Shown: positions 49,979 through 59,112 of the stretch, piece by piece
How the letters are laid out: each line of letters opens with the position of its first letter
Numbering within the stretch: the first letter of the stretch is position 1
Assembly: GCA_964350265.1 (NCBI GenBank)
Contig: CAYGJZ010000007.1
Span: 1-64,000, forward strand
DNA: 64,000 nucleotides
Direction: 5' to 3'
Source of the DNA: BQJD01 sp964350265
GTDB taxonomy: Bacteria > Pseudomonadota > Gammaproteobacteria > Arenicellales > CAJQKF01
Program-made: the position numbers and the translations under genes
The notes under the pieces: generated by a model
Databases searched by the model: none
Told to the model about the DNA's origin: nothing
Seen by the model: only the letters and a program-made list of their open reading frames with translations

Positions 49979-52444
49979 CTGCTCGCCTTCCGGGCCATCC
50001 TGCGCGAATGGCGCGCCCACCCGCTGCAGGTGCTGCTGGCGCTGGTCGGGGTGGCCATCGGGGTCGCGGTGGTGGTCGCCGTCGACCTCGCCAATGCCAG
50101 CGCCGAGCGCGCCTTCGAGCGTGCCAACCGGGCGGTGGAAGGCATTGCCAGCCACCGCCTGTCCGCCGCCGGCGGCATCGACGAGGCCCTCTACACGCGG
50201 CTCAAGGTCGAGCTCGGCATCCGCGATGCCGCGCCGGTGGTCAGTGCCACGGTGGATGCCGGCGGCCAGGCGATGACGTTGATGGGCATCGACCCGTTGT
50301 CGGACTACCGCCTGCGCGACTTCCGGCTGGACCCCGGCGGCACCGGCGAAGCACCGTTCCCGCTGTTCGCGTCCGCCGCCACCCTGGCCGCCCTCGACCG
50401 CGACACCGGCGACACGCTGGTGCTGCGCAGCGGGCAGCGCCAGCAGGACTTCCACGTGGCCGGCCTGCTGGAGGCCGGGGACCAGGCCCTGCCCGAACGG
50501 GTGCTGGTCGCCGACATCGCCGCCGCGCAGTCCTTCCTCGGCCTTGCCGGCCGCCTGAGCTACATCGACCTGCACCTGGCCGACGACGCCGCTGCCGCGG
50601 CGCTGCGCGCGGCGCTGCCGCCGGCGGTGCAGCTGGTGGACACGCGCAGCCGCAACCATGCCCGTTTCGCCATGACCTCGGCGTTTCGCACCAACCTTTC
50701 CGCGCTGGGCCTGCTCGCCCTGGTCATCGGCCTGTTCCTGATCTACCACACGGTCAGCTTCCAGGTGGTGCGCAGGCGTTCGCTGTTCGGCCTGCTGCGC
50801 GCCCTCGGCCTGACCGGCAACATGCTGGTCGCGGTGCTGCTGGCGGAGGCCGCCACCCTGGCCGTGATCGGCACCACCCTTGGCCTGGTGCTGGGGGTGT
50901 TCCTCAGCCAGTTCCTCTATGCCATGGTCACCGACACCATCGATGCGCTGTACCTGTCGCTGTCCCGGGGCGCGCTTTCGCTGGCACCGTGGACACTGTT
51001 GAAGGCCTCGGCGCTGGGCATCGGCGCCACCGCGCTGGCCGCCGCGATGCCCGCCCTGGCCGCCCGCGGCACGCCGCCGCGGGGCCTGATGAGAAAGGCA
51101 GTCATGACGGTCTCGCCAGGTCGCTGGGCCTGGCTGGGCCTGGCCGCCATCGCCCTGGCGGCAATCATCTTCGTGCTCGGCGGCGACTCGCTGGTGGCCG
51201 CCTTCGCCGCCCTGTTCGCCCTCATCCTCGGCAGCGCCGCCTTCGCGCCGATGGTGGTCGACGGCCTGTCCCGGCTCCTCGACCGGCCGGCATCGCGCCT
51301 GGGCATCGGCGCGGTGCTGGCGGTGCGCGCGCTGCGCGCCTACCTCTCGCGCACCGGTGTCGCCACCGCCGCCCTGGCCATTGCCGTGGCCGCCTCCCTC
51401 GGCGTGGCCCTGATGATCGACAGCTTCCGCAGCAGTGTCGATCGCTGGCTGGCCGCCTACCTGCGCGCGGACATCTACATCAGCAGCGCCGAAGCCGGGG
51501 GTCCGGTCCTGGACCAGGACCTGGTGGCCTCGCTGCGTGGCCTGGCCGGTGTTCGCGCGGTGTCCCTTGGTCACCGCATGACCCTCGACGACCCGGTGCA
51601 CGGCCCGCTGGAGCTGTTCGTGCTGGAGACCACCGCCGAGGGCTTCGCCGGATTCCAGGTGAAACACGGCGACACCGAGGACCTGTACCGGCGCTTCGTC
51701 GACCACGGCGCGGTGCTGGTCTCCGAACCCTTCGCGCATCGCTTCGACCTCTCCCCCGGAGACGACTTCACGCTGGCCACCGAGCATGGCCGGGAGAGCC
51801 TGCGCGTCGCCGCCGTCTACTACGACTACTCCAGCGACGGCGGTGTCCTCACCGTCTCGCCGCGCACCTTCCAGCAGCACTACGCGCCGCGTGGCTACCG
51901 CGCCGCCTCGCTGTACCTGGACGACGACGCGGTGGTGACCGAGGTGCTGGAACGGTTTTCCCGCGAGGTGGATGCCGACGGTCTCTACGCCCGTTCCAAC
52001 CGCGACCTGCGCGAGGCCTCGCTCAAGGTCTTCGACCAGGTGTTCCGGGTCACCGGCATCCTGCGCCTGCTGGCCGTGGTGGTGGCGGTGACCGGCATCG
52101 TCTCGGCCTGGATGGCACTGCAACTGGAACGCGGCCGCGAGTACGCCACCCTGCGCGCCGTGGGTGTCACCCCCAACGCCCTGGCGGCGCGGATTCTCGC
52201 CGAGACCGGTCTCGGCGGTCTTGCCGCTGGCCTCCTCGCGCTGCCGGTGGGCCTGGCGCTTTGCCTGGCGCTGATCCACGTCATCAACCTGCGCTCCTTC
52301 GGCTGGAGCATGCAGACCGTGGTCGACCCGGTGCTGGTGGTGCAGGCGGTGGCGCTGGCGGTGGGCGCGGCGCTGCTGGCCGGACTGTACCCGGCGCTGC
52401 GCGCACGGCGGCTGGCGCTGGCCGGCCAGCTACGCGGAGACTGA
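49979..52444 (+). CDS. FtsX/MacB-type ABC permease, AttF-AttG-like fusion
   Basis: An 821-residue permease with two FtsX domains (helices about 18-40, 240-400, then 440-480 and 690-820) and large periplasmic regions between them. The first helix (LQVLLALVGVAIGVAVVVAVDLANAS) begins before the first GTG (50030). CTG at 49979, preceded by GGAGAG at 49968-49973, restores the conserved LLAFRAILREWRAHP lead and is the best start. With the ATPase it likely moves a hydrophobic substrate at the envelope. The AttH-like gene starts 2 bp after its stop. Confidence 0.85.
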   Translation: MLAFRAILREWRAHPLQVLLALVGVAIGVAVVVAVDLANASAERAFERANRAVEGIASHRLSAAGGIDEALYTRLKVELGIRDAAPVVSATVDAGGQAMTLMGIDPLSDYRLRDFRLDPGGTGEAPFPLFASAATLAALDRDTGDTLVLRSGQRQQDFHVAGLLEAGDQALPERVLVADIAAAQSFLGLAGRLSYIDLHLADDAAAAALRAALPPAVQLVDTRSRNHARFAMTSAFRTNLSALGLLALVIGLFLIYHTVSFQVVRRRSLFGLLRALGLTGNMLVAVLLAEAATLAVIGTTLGLVLGVFLSQFLYAMVTDTIDALYLSLSRGALSLAPWTLLKASALGIGATALAAAMPALAARGTPPRGLMRKAVMTVSPGRWAWLGLAAIALAAIIFVLGGDSLVAAFAALFALILGSAAFAPMVVDGLSRLLDRPASRLGIGAVLAVRALRAYLSRTGVATAALAIAVAASLGVALMIDSFRSSVDRWLAAYLRADIYISSAEAGGPVLDQDLVASLRGLAGVRAVSLGHRMTLDDPVHGPLELFVLETTAEGFAGFQVKHGDTEDLYRRFVDHGAVLVSEPFAHRFDLSPGDDFTLATEHGRESLRVAAVYYDYSSDGGVLTVSPRTFQQHYAPRGYRAASLYLDDDAVVTEVLERFSREVDADGLYARSNRDLREASLKVFDQVFRVTGILRLLAVVVAVTGIVSAWMALQLERGREYATLRAVGVTPNALAARILAETGLGGLAAGLLALPVGLALCLALIHVINLRSFGWSMQTVVDPVLVVQAVALAVGAALLAGLYPALRARRLALAGQLRGD

Positions 52445-52445
52445 C

Positions 52446-53576
52446 ATGTTCAGCGGCCGACGAGGGTTGCTGCTGGTGGTGTTGGCGGCATTGCTGCTGG
52501 CCGTGATCCGCGACGGCCTGGCGCCATCCGGCGACCCTTCTCCAGGCGCGGACGTGGTCGATTTCCTCGGCGGCGGCGCCAGCGACTTCCAGGCGGTGAC
52601 GCCGGGCCGTCCGCCGGTCTTCCCCGCCGACCACGGTGCGCACCGCGACTTCCGCCAGGAGTGGTGGTACTTCACCGGCAACCTGCGTGACCGCAGTGGC
52701 CGGCGTTTCGGCATGCAGCTGACCTTCTTCCGCTTCGGTCATGGCAACGACGATGCCTACCATGATTCCGCCTGGCGCCACGAGCACACCTTCATGGCGC
52801 ATTTCGCCATCAGCGACATCGACGGCGAGCGGCTGCTGGCCGAGCAGGACTATGCCCGCGACAGCCTCGGCCTGGCCGGTGCCGAGGCAGAGCCGTTCCG
52901 GGTCTGGGTCAACGGCTGGTCGGTGCGCGGCGAGCCGGACCAGGCCGGCTTCCAGGCGCGGCTGTCGGCCGATGGCGAGGAGATGGCGGTGGACCTCGCG
53001 CTGGCGACCAACGAGGCGCCGCTGTTGCAGGGCGAAGACGGTTACAGCATCAAGGATGCCGCCGGCCGCAGCGCTTCGTACTACTACAACCTGCCCAACC
53101 TCGCCGCCAGCGGCGAGCTGCGCCTCGGCGAGGACGTGTTCAGCGTCAGCGGACAGGTGTGGATGGATCGGGAGTGGTCCTCGCAGGTCCTCGCCAAGAG
53201 CCAGTCCGGCTGGGACTGGCTGGCCCTGCGCCTGGCCGACGGCTCGGTGCTGATGGCCTTCCAGGTGCGCGGCGACGGCGAGCCCTTCCGCTACGCCATG
53301 CGCCGCACCGCCGATGGCCAGGTGCGTCGTTTCCGCAGCGACCAGGTGGAACTGGTGCCCACCGGCTGGTGGCGGGGGCAGGGCACCAGCCGCTACCCGG
53401 TGCGCTGGCGGCTGCGCATCGTCGATGCGGGCATCGATCTCGCCGTCGCCGCCGCCTTCGACGCCCAGGAGGTGGCGCTGGATTTCCGCTACTGGGAAGG
53501 GGTTGTCGATGTCACGGGGAGCGTGGACAATGCCCGCGTGCTCGGCGAGGGCTACCTTGAGCTGACCGGGTACTGA
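52446..53576 (+). CDS. AttH-like lipocalin-fold protein (carotenoid 1,2-hydratase family)
   Basis: A 376-residue protein with an N-terminal membrane anchor or signal (about 7-22, LLLVVLAALLLAV) and the AttH/CrtC two-lipocalin fold: PADHGAHRDFRQEWWYFTGNL, EHTFMAHFAISD, VWMDREWSS and GWDWLALRLADGSVLMAF. The family includes carotenoid hydratase CrtC and the AttH protein of unknown ligand. Its linkage to an ABC exporter rather than carotenoid genes points to an AttH-type envelope lipid or small-molecule role. Confidence 0.85.
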   Translation: MFSGRRGLLLVVLAALLLAVIRDGLAPSGDPSPGADVVDFLGGGASDFQAVTPGRPPVFPADHGAHRDFRQEWWYFTGNLRDRSGRRFGMQLTFFRFGHGNDDAYHDSAWRHEHTFMAHFAISDIDGERLLAEQDYARDSLGLAGAEAEPFRVWVNGWSVRGEPDQAGFQARLSADGEEMAVDLALATNEAPLLQGEDGYSIKDAAGRSASYYYNLPNLAASGELRLGEDVFSVSGQVWMDREWSSQVLAKSQSGWDWLALRLADGSVLMAFQVRGDGEPFRYAMRRTADGQVRRFRSDQVELVPTGWWRGQGTSRYPVRWRLRIVDAGIDLAVAAAFDAQEVALDFRYWEGVVDVTGSVDNARVLGEGYLELTGY

Positions 53577-53668
53577 GCGCCGCGCCGCTTCCCCGCGCGC
53601 GGCGCGGGGCTTGTAAAGGCCCTGCATCCTCCCCATCTTCTGAATTTTCACCTTTGGAGACTGACGTC

Positions 53669-54253
53669 ATGGCGCATGAATTGCCCCCGCTACCCTTCGA
53701 GAAGAACGCGCTGGAGCCGGTGATATCCGCCGAGACCATCGACTACCACTACGGCAAGCATCACCAGACCTACGTCACCAAGCTCAACGGCATGATCCCG
53801 GGCACCGAGTTCGAGAACATGGACCTGGAAGAGATCGTCAAGAAGTCCGACGGTGGCGTGTTCAACAATGCCGCGCAGATCTGGAACCACACGTTCTACT
53901 GGCACTGTCTGCGGGCGCCGGCGGAAGGCAACCAGCCGTCCGGTGAACTGGCCGCCGCCATCGACGCGTCCTTCGGCAGCTTCGATGCCTTCAAGGAACA
54001 GTTTGCCACCTCGGCGGCCAACAACTTCGGTTCCGGCTGGACCTGGCTGGTGAAGAAGTCCGACGGCAAGCTGGCGGTGGTCAACACCTCCAATGCCGCC
54101 ACCCCGCTGACCGGCAGCGACGTGCCGTTGCTGACCGTGGACGTGTGGGAGCACGCCTACTACATCGACTTCCGCAACGCGCGCCCGGACTACGTCGCCG
54201 CCCTGTGGCAGTTGATCAACTGGGATTTCGTGGCGAAGAACTTCGCCGGCTGA
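53669..54253 (+). CDS. sodB: Iron superoxide dismutase
   Basis: A 194-residue Fe/Mn-SOD of the Fe type. Metal ligands are His27 (DYHYGKHHQTYV), the His in QIWNHTFYW, and the Asp and His in VDVWEHAYYIDFRN. The Gln/Gly pattern and the sequence NNFGSGWTWLV favour Fe. It dismutates superoxide in the cytoplasm. Start ATG 53669 has TTGGAGA upstream. Hairpins follow the gene. Confidence 0.95.
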   Translation: MAHELPPLPFEKNALEPVISAETIDYHYGKHHQTYVTKLNGMIPGTEFENMDLEEIVKKSDGGVFNNAAQIWNHTFYWHCLRAPAEGNQPSGELAAAIDASFGSFDAFKEQFATSAANNFGSGWTWLVKKSDGKLAVVNTSNAATPLTGSDVPLLTVDVWEHAYYIDFRNARPDYVAALWQLINWDFVAKNFAG

Positions 54254-54261
54254 TGCCGCCA

Positions 54262-54323
54262 CCATGGCCCGCCGCGCGGGCCATGGACGCCTGTCCCAAC
54301 GAGGGCCGCTTCGCGCGGCCCTC
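54262..54323. terminator. Two tandem hairpins between convergent sodB and hemW
   Basis: A perfect 10-bp stem with CCATGGCCCG (54262-54271) pairing to 54277-54286 around a 5-nt loop, and a second 9-bp stem (54301-54309 with 54315-54323). Neither has a T tract. Their place between convergent genes suggests bidirectional 3'-end stabilisation or weak termination. Confidence 0.5.
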
Positions 54324-54363
54324 GCGCGTTGTACAGCGCGGGCAAGCCAGCGGGCAGGGGACG

Positions 54364-55542
54364 TCAGCCGGTGCCCTGTCCCGGCTCCGTGCCCTGCGCC
54401 GGCAGCCAGTGCTCGAGGATCTCGTTCAGGTAGAGATAGCCGCGATCGGTGGCGCGGATGCGATCACCGCTGCGCCGCAGCAGCTTTCCCGCCACCAGGG
54501 TGTCCAGGCGTTCGCCGAGCAGCGTAGCGTCGAGCCCGGTGCGCTGCGTGAACAGCGACAGGCTGAACCCGTCGCGCAGCCGGAGCGCGTTGAGCATGAA
54601 CTCGAACAGGCGGTCCTCGTCACCGGGGCGCGTTTCGCGGGCGCGGAAGGTGTCGTTGCAGGCCATGTAGTCGCGTGGATGCCGGGGCTTGGTGTAGCGC
54701 AGCACCTGGCCGTCCACGGTGAGCTTGCCATGGCCGCCGGCGCCGATGGCCAGGTAGTCGCCGAACTCCCAGTAGTTGCGGTTGTGCCGGGATTCCATGC
54801 CGCTGCGGGCGAAGGCCGATACCTCGTAGCGGAACCAGCCCCCCGTGCGCAGCTGCGCCAGGCCGTACTCGTGCATGGCATGGACCTCGTCCTCGCCCGG
54901 CAGGACCGGGGTCCTCTCGTGGAACAGCGTGTTCGGTTCGATGGTGAGCTGGTAGTAGGAAAGGTGCTCGGGCGCCAGGCCGATGGCGGCCTCGATGTCG
55001 GCGGCGGCGTCGGCGCGGGACTGCCCCGGCAGGCCGAACATGATGTCGATGTTGATGTTGTCGAAGCCGGCCACCCGTGCACCGTCCACCGCGAACCGTG
55101 CCTGGCGGGCGTCGTGGATGCGGCCGATCTGGCGCAGCAGGCGGTTGTTGAAGCTCTGCGCACCGATGGACAGCCGGTTGACGCCGGCGTCGCGGTAGCC
55201 GCGGAAGCGGGCGCGGTCGCTGGCGCCGGGATTCGCTTCCAGGGTGATCTCCGCATCGGCATCGAGGACGCCGTGACGGGCAACCTGCTCGATCACGCTG
55301 CCGATGGTGTTCGCCGACACCAGGCTCGGCGTGCCGCCGCCGAAGAAGATGCTGACCACCGGCCGACCGCGGGCCGCGGCCAGTTCCAGCGCGAGGTCGC
55401 GCTCGAGGGCGTCAAGGTAGGCGGTCTCCGGCAACGTGTCGCGCAGGGTGTGCGAGTTGAAGTCGCAGTAGGGACACTTGCGCACGCACCAGGGCAGGTG
55501 CACGTACAGGGACAGCGGAATGTCGGCGTCGGCCGGGTGCAC
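54364..55542 (-). CDS. hemW: Radical SAM heme chaperone HemW
   Basis: A 392-residue radical SAM protein. The cluster motif CVRKCPYCDF gives CxxxCxxC, followed by FFGGGTPS, EANPG and DIMFGLPGQ. The C-terminal HemN-like winged domain is present. HemW proteins, long annotated as oxygen-independent coproporphyrinogen oxidases, bind and deliver heme. The start is GTG at 55542, one base after the TGA of the upstream dehydrogenase, so the two are cotranscribed. Confidence 0.92.
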   Translation of the reverse strand: MHPADADIPLSLYVHLPWCVRKCPYCDFNSHTLRDTLPETAYLDALERDLALELAAARGRPVVSIFFGGGTPSLVSANTIGSVIEQVARHGVLDADAEITLEANPGASDRARFRGYRDAGVNRLSIGAQSFNNRLLRQIGRIHDARQARFAVDGARVAGFDNINIDIMFGLPGQSRADAAADIEAAIGLAPEHLSYYQLTIEPNTLFHERTPVLPGEDEVHAMHEYGLAQLRTGGWFRYEVSAFARSGMESRHNRNYWEFGDYLAIGAGGHGKLTVDGQVLRYTKPRHPRDYMACNDTFRARETRPGDEDRLFEFMLNALRLRDGFSLSLFTQRTGLDATLLGERLDTLVAGKLLRRSGDRIRATDRGYLYLNEILEHWLPAQGTEPGQGTG

Positions 55543-55543
55543 G

Positions 55544-56509
55544 TCAGGCGACGCGATGCATTGCGTGCCCGTTCTGCCAGGACTCGACCAGGTCCACCAT
55601 CTGGTCCACCAGCCGCTGGCGGCTGCGTCGACTGGCCCAGGCATTGTGCGGTGTCACCAGGAGGTTCGGCGGGGAACGCTGCATCAACGGACTGCTGCCA
55701 TCGGGCGGTTCGACACGCAGCACGTCCAGCCCGGCGCCGGCGATCCTGCCCTCGATGAGCGCGTCGGCCAGCGCCGCTTCGTCCACCAGGCCGCCGCGCG
55801 CGGTGTTGATGAGAATGGCCCCCGGCTTCATCTTCGACAACGCCGCCGCGTCGATCAGGTTGGTCGTCTCGGCCACCAGCGGACAGTGCAGGGTGACCAC
55901 GTCGCTGGCGGCGAGGAACTCGTCCATGCCCAGGCGGTCGCGGGTCGGCTCGCTGCCGGCGCGGGCACTGATCAGGATCTTCATGCCGAAGGCCTCGCCG
56001 ATGCGTGCCACCGCGCGGCCGAGGTTGCCGTAGCCGACGATGCCGAGGGTGCGGTCCTGCAGGTCGATGATCGGATCGTCGAGCAGGCAGAAGAAGGGGC
56101 TGTCGTTCCAGCGTCCGGCGCGTACCGCGCCGGCATAGGACTCGATGTTGCGGCCCAGTGCCAGGAGCAGCGCGAAGACATGCTGGGCGACGCTGGTGGT
56201 GGCATAGTCGCGGGCATTGCACACGGCGATGCCACGGCGGGCGGCGCCGTTGAGATCGACGTTGTTGGTGCCGGTGGCGGCGATGATGACCAGCTTGATG
56301 TCGGTGCAGGCATCGAGCACGGCCTCGTCGATGACCACCTTGTTGGTCACCACCACCTCGGCGTCGCCGATGTGTTCAATCGTCTGCGACGGCTGCGTGT
56401 CGCCAAAGGACGTCATCTTCGGCAGCACCTTGTCGAAGGCGCTGAAGTCCAGGTCGCCGCGGTCGACGCTGTCCCGGTCGAGGAAGACGCTGCGCCAGGC
56501 ATCGGTCAT
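55544..56509 (-). CDS. D-2-hydroxyacid dehydrogenase (glycerate dehydrogenase-like)
   Basis: A 321-residue NAD-dependent dehydrogenase. The Rossmann motif is LGIVGYGNLGRAVARIG; the catalytic Arg lies in NTARGGLVDE, Glu in RVEPPDGSSP and His in TPHNAWAS. It resembles hydroxypyruvate reductase/glycerate dehydrogenase (HprA), acting on short 2-keto or 2-hydroxy acids. It overlaps hslR by 4 bp (ATGA). Confidence 0.88.
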   Translation of the reverse strand: MTDAWRSVFLDRDSVDRGDLDFSAFDKVLPKMTSFGDTQPSQTIEHIGDAEVVVTNKVVIDEAVLDACTDIKLVIIAATGTNNVDLNGAARRGIAVCNARDYATTSVAQHVFALLLALGRNIESYAGAVRAGRWNDSPFFCLLDDPIIDLQDRTLGIVGYGNLGRAVARIGEAFGMKILISARAGSEPTRDRLGMDEFLAASDVVTLHCPLVAETTNLIDAAALSKMKPGAILINTARGGLVDEAALADALIEGRIAGAGLDVLRVEPPDGSSPLMQRSPPNLLVTPHNAWASRRSRQRLVDQMVDLVESWQNGHAMHRVA

Positions 56510-56925
56510 GAATGTTCTCCACGCTTGAATTGGTTGAGTTGTCGCCGGTCCCGTTTCCCCGGGCGGCCATCGGCATAGCGTATCGTGCGCCGGTCGGCGT
56601 CCAGTTGTTCGGCGAGCAGCCGGCGTTGCTCGATGCTCTGCGCCGACTCCTCGTACATGGTGCGGGCCAGCTCGGCGCCCACCCGCCGTTCGCGCAGTTC
56701 CCGCACCGTGATTTCGTGGACGAACTGCTCCCGTCGCACCACCAGGGTGTCACCGATGCGCACCGTGCGCGCCGGCTTGGCACGCTGGCCATTGTGCTCC
56801 ACCTTGCCCGCCTTCAGCGCCGCTGCCGACAACTGGCGGGTCTTGTAGAAGCGCGCGGCCCACAGCCAGCGGTCCAGGCGCACTGTCTCGTGCTCGGCTT
56901 GGTTGGCTCGGGAACGGTTTGGCAT
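56506..56925 (-). CDS. hslR: Ribosome-associated heat-shock protein Hsp15
   Basis: A 139-residue S4-domain RNA-binding protein. VRLDRWLWAARFYKTRQLSAAALKAGKVEHNGQRAKPARTV is the S4 core. Hsp15 rescues stalled 50S subunits carrying a nascent chain after heat shock. The C-terminal tail is strongly basic. It is the first gene of a three-gene minus-strand unit with the dehydrogenase and hemW. Confidence 0.9.
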   Translation of the reverse strand: MPNRSRANQAEHETVRLDRWLWAARFYKTRQLSAAALKAGKVEHNGQRAKPARTVRIGDTLVVRREQFVHEITVRELRERRVGAELARTMYEESAQSIEQRRLLAEQLDADRRTIRYADGRPGKRDRRQLNQFKRGEHS

Positions 56926-57111
56926 GGGGGGATTCTACCCGCCGCCGAGGGCGTGCGAGGAGTAGCTGAATTGTAATGATTGCGGCCGTTGGGAGCGCGC
57001 CGACGTGCGCGGAGAAACCATTGCAAAATGCTGATCTTACATCGTTTCTCGCCGCGGGCAGCGAGACGACGAGTGGTGCCGTTTCTCCGATGGCGGGTTA
57101 GAAAGGGGCCG

Positions 57112-57128
57112 TAGTTTACTGTAAACTA
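57112..57128. promoter_or_regulatory. Perfect palindromic operator candidate
   Basis: TAGTTTAC, a single T, then GTAAACTA: an exact 8-bp inverted repeat in otherwise G+C-rich DNA, about 50 bp upstream of the outer-membrane protein gene. Its size and symmetry fit a dimeric repressor such as a TetR-family protein. No matching regulator gene is adjacent. Confidence 0.55.
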
Positions 57129-57178
57129 ACATCGTCGCCGGACTGTCTCCCATGTCGGCACTTCCCGGACCGGATGCC

Positions 57179-57826
57179 ATGATTTACCCGCGGTCGTCGT
57201 CAACCCTGCTGCTTGCCCTGTGCGCCGCACTGGCTGCCGGGTGGTTGCCGGCCAGTGCGCTGGCCCAGTCGGACGAGCCTCTCGGCGGTCGGCTCGGTGT
57301 CGGCTGGTGGGCGGACCCGGTGATCGACAACGGCGACAACGGCGCCACCAACGGCTTCACCGAGATCTGGGTCAACGACGACTGGGGCGTGCGCAGCGCC
57401 CGCTACGAATCCTCCCTGGACGAGTTCGGCGTCGACAATTCCTCCCATGCCAGCATCGACCTGAAACGGCGATTCTTCTCGCTCAGCGAGGATCACTTCG
57501 TCTCGCTGGGTGCGGGCTGGGAGTCCATCGGCCTGTCTGGCGGCGAATCCTCCTCCGGGCTGCGGCTGAGCGCGGGTGGCCAGTTCAACGTCGGCGGCAC
57601 CGTGTCGCTGTACGGTCATACCAGCTGGCTGCCGGAACTCGACGACGTCGGCGGCCGTTCCAATCTCGAGGCCCAGGAGTTCGAGGCCGGGCTGGCCTTC
57701 GACCCGGACCCGTCGATGTCGGTGCGACTGGGCTTTCGCCGCTTCCGCCTGGACTTCGACGAGGGGGGTTCCTCGGCCACCTCGGAAAGCGACGGCTTCA
57801 TCCTGGGGGCGGACTTTCACTGGTGA
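57179..57826 (+). CDS. Predicted outer-membrane beta-barrel protein, unknown function
   Basis: A 215-residue exported protein. The signal peptide ends near SALAQ (about residue 30). The mature part alternates polar and hydrophobic residues in strands (GRLGVGWWADPV, FVSLGAGWESIGL, MSVRLGFRRFRLDF) and ends in HW, a C-terminal aromatic typical of OmpA/OprF-like small barrels. No family was recognised. ATG 57179 starts directly before the signal peptide; an ATG at 57152 is in frame. Its stop overlaps the next gene's GTG start (GTGA). Confidence 0.72.
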   Translation: MIYPRSSSTLLLALCAALAAGWLPASALAQSDEPLGGRLGVGWWADPVIDNGDNGATNGFTEIWVNDDWGVRSARYESSLDEFGVDNSSHASIDLKRRFFSLSEDHFVSLGAGWESIGLSGGESSSGLRLSAGGQFNVGGTVSLYGHTSWLPELDDVGGRSNLEAQEFEAGLAFDPDPSMSVRLGFRRFRLDFDEGGSSATSESDGFILGADFHW

Positions 57827-58446
57827 CGTCTGCTGCCGGGGGCTGTGACCCCATCGACCTGTCGCACATTCGCCGTTCCCTGGAGCAGCCTGCCACCGTC
57901 TACCCGGTGGAAGGCGCCCTGCACGCGGCGGTGGCGATGATCCTGGAACCTTCCCTGGACGAACACTCGATGCTGTTCATCGAGCGTGCCCGCCGGGACG
58001 GCGACCCGTGGTCGGGACAGATCGCCTTCCCCGGTGGACGGCGCGAGCCGGAGGATGCCGATGCCAGGGCGGTGGCGGTGCGCGAGACCTACGAGGAGAT
58101 CGGCGTGTCGCTGGCGCCGGAGCACTGCCTTGGCCGTCTCGACGATGTCCGCGGACGGGCCGGCGGCACCTCCGAGGGCATGGTCATTTCCTGCTTCGTC
58201 TTCGCCCTGGAAGAGCCGGCGCCGGTGCGCATGAACGCCGAGGTGGCGGCGGTGGAGCGGCTCAACGTCTCCCACCTGGTGCACTCGGACAATCGCTGCC
58301 AGGTGGACTGGCGCAAGCTGGAGAACCGCCTGTTCCCCGGGATCCGCTTTGGCCAGGCCGATCCGCGCGTGGTCTGGGGCCTGACCTACCGCTTCCTGCA
58401 CCAGTTCTTCACCCGCCTCGGCCACGAACTGCCCGAGGCCGTCTAG
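57823..58446 (+). CDS. Nudix hydrolase, CoA pyrophosphatase type (NudL-like)
   Basis: A 207-residue Nudix enzyme. The CoA-specific motif precedes the Nudix box: FIERARRDGDPWSGQIAFPGGRRE, then RAVAVRETYEEIGV, which carries the metal-binding Glu residues. NudL-type enzymes cleave CoA to phosphopantetheine and 3',5'-ADP. The start is GTG 57823, coupled to the upstream outer-membrane gene. Its stop shares CTAG with the convergent moaB. Confidence 0.85.
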   Translation: MTSAAGGCDPIDLSHIRRSLEQPATVYPVEGALHAAVAMILEPSLDEHSMLFIERARRDGDPWSGQIAFPGGRREPEDADARAVAVRETYEEIGVSLAPEHCLGRLDDVRGRAGGTSEGMVISCFVFALEEPAPVRMNAEVAAVERLNVSHLVHSDNRCQVDWRKLENRLFPGIRFGQADPRVVWGLTYRFLHQFFTRLGHELPEAV

Positions 58447-58961
58447 CGGCCTTCCAGCAGGCGCGGCATCAGTTCCACCAGGTTGCACGGCCGCGTGCGG
58501 TAGTCGAGCTGGCTGGCGATGAGCTGGTCCCAGGCCGTGGCGCAGGCGCCGGACGACCCCGGCAGCACGAACACGTAGGTGCCGTTGGCGACCCCGGCCA
58601 GTGCCCGCGACTGCAGCGAGGAGGTGCCGATCTCGGCGTGGGACACGCTGCGGAACATCTCGCCGAAGCCGTCGATGCACTTGTCCAGCAACGGCGTCAC
58701 CGCTTCCGGCGTTCCGTCGCGGCCGGTGACGCCGGTCCCGCCGGTGGTCAGGATGACCTGGATCGCGGGGTCGGCGATCCAGCCGGACACGATGGCGCGG
58801 ATGGCATAGACATCGTCCCGGCAGATGGCCTTGCCGGCCACCTGGTGACCGGCGGCCCCGGCGCGGGCCACCAGCAGCTTGCCGGACTTGTCCTCGGCTT
58901 CGCCGCGGGTATCGGAAACGGTCAGCACGCACATGGTGACCGGGATGAACGCTCTGCTCAT
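58443..58961 (-). CDS. moaB: Molybdenum cofactor biosynthesis protein MoaB/MogA-like
   Basis: A 172-residue MoCF-domain protein. The motifs VLTVSDTRGEAEDKSG, TTGGTGVTGRDGTPEAV and VFVLPGSSGACATAWDQLI are the substrate-binding elements of MoaB/MogA, which adenylylate molybdopterin before metal insertion. It is divergent from moaD-moaE. Confidence 0.9.
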   Translation of the reverse strand: MSRAFIPVTMCVLTVSDTRGEAEDKSGKLLVARAGAAGHQVAGKAICRDDVYAIRAIVSGWIADPAIQVILTTGGTGVTGRDGTPEAVTPLLDKCIDGFGEMFRSVSHAEIGTSSLQSRALAGVANGTYVFVLPGSSGACATAWDQLIASQLDYRTRPCNLVELMPRLLEGR

Positions 58962-59112
58962 GGTGCCAGGCTCCGGGTTGGCGCCGCGCCGATCATCGAA
59001 CGCGGCGGTCAGACATGGTTTAATAGCTGGATCGGGGAAGGGGCGATGCCCGTCCCCCGGCAGCTCTGTTCTTCAAGGATCATATCGCGAGGTGCCAAGC
59101 GCACAGTAGCCC

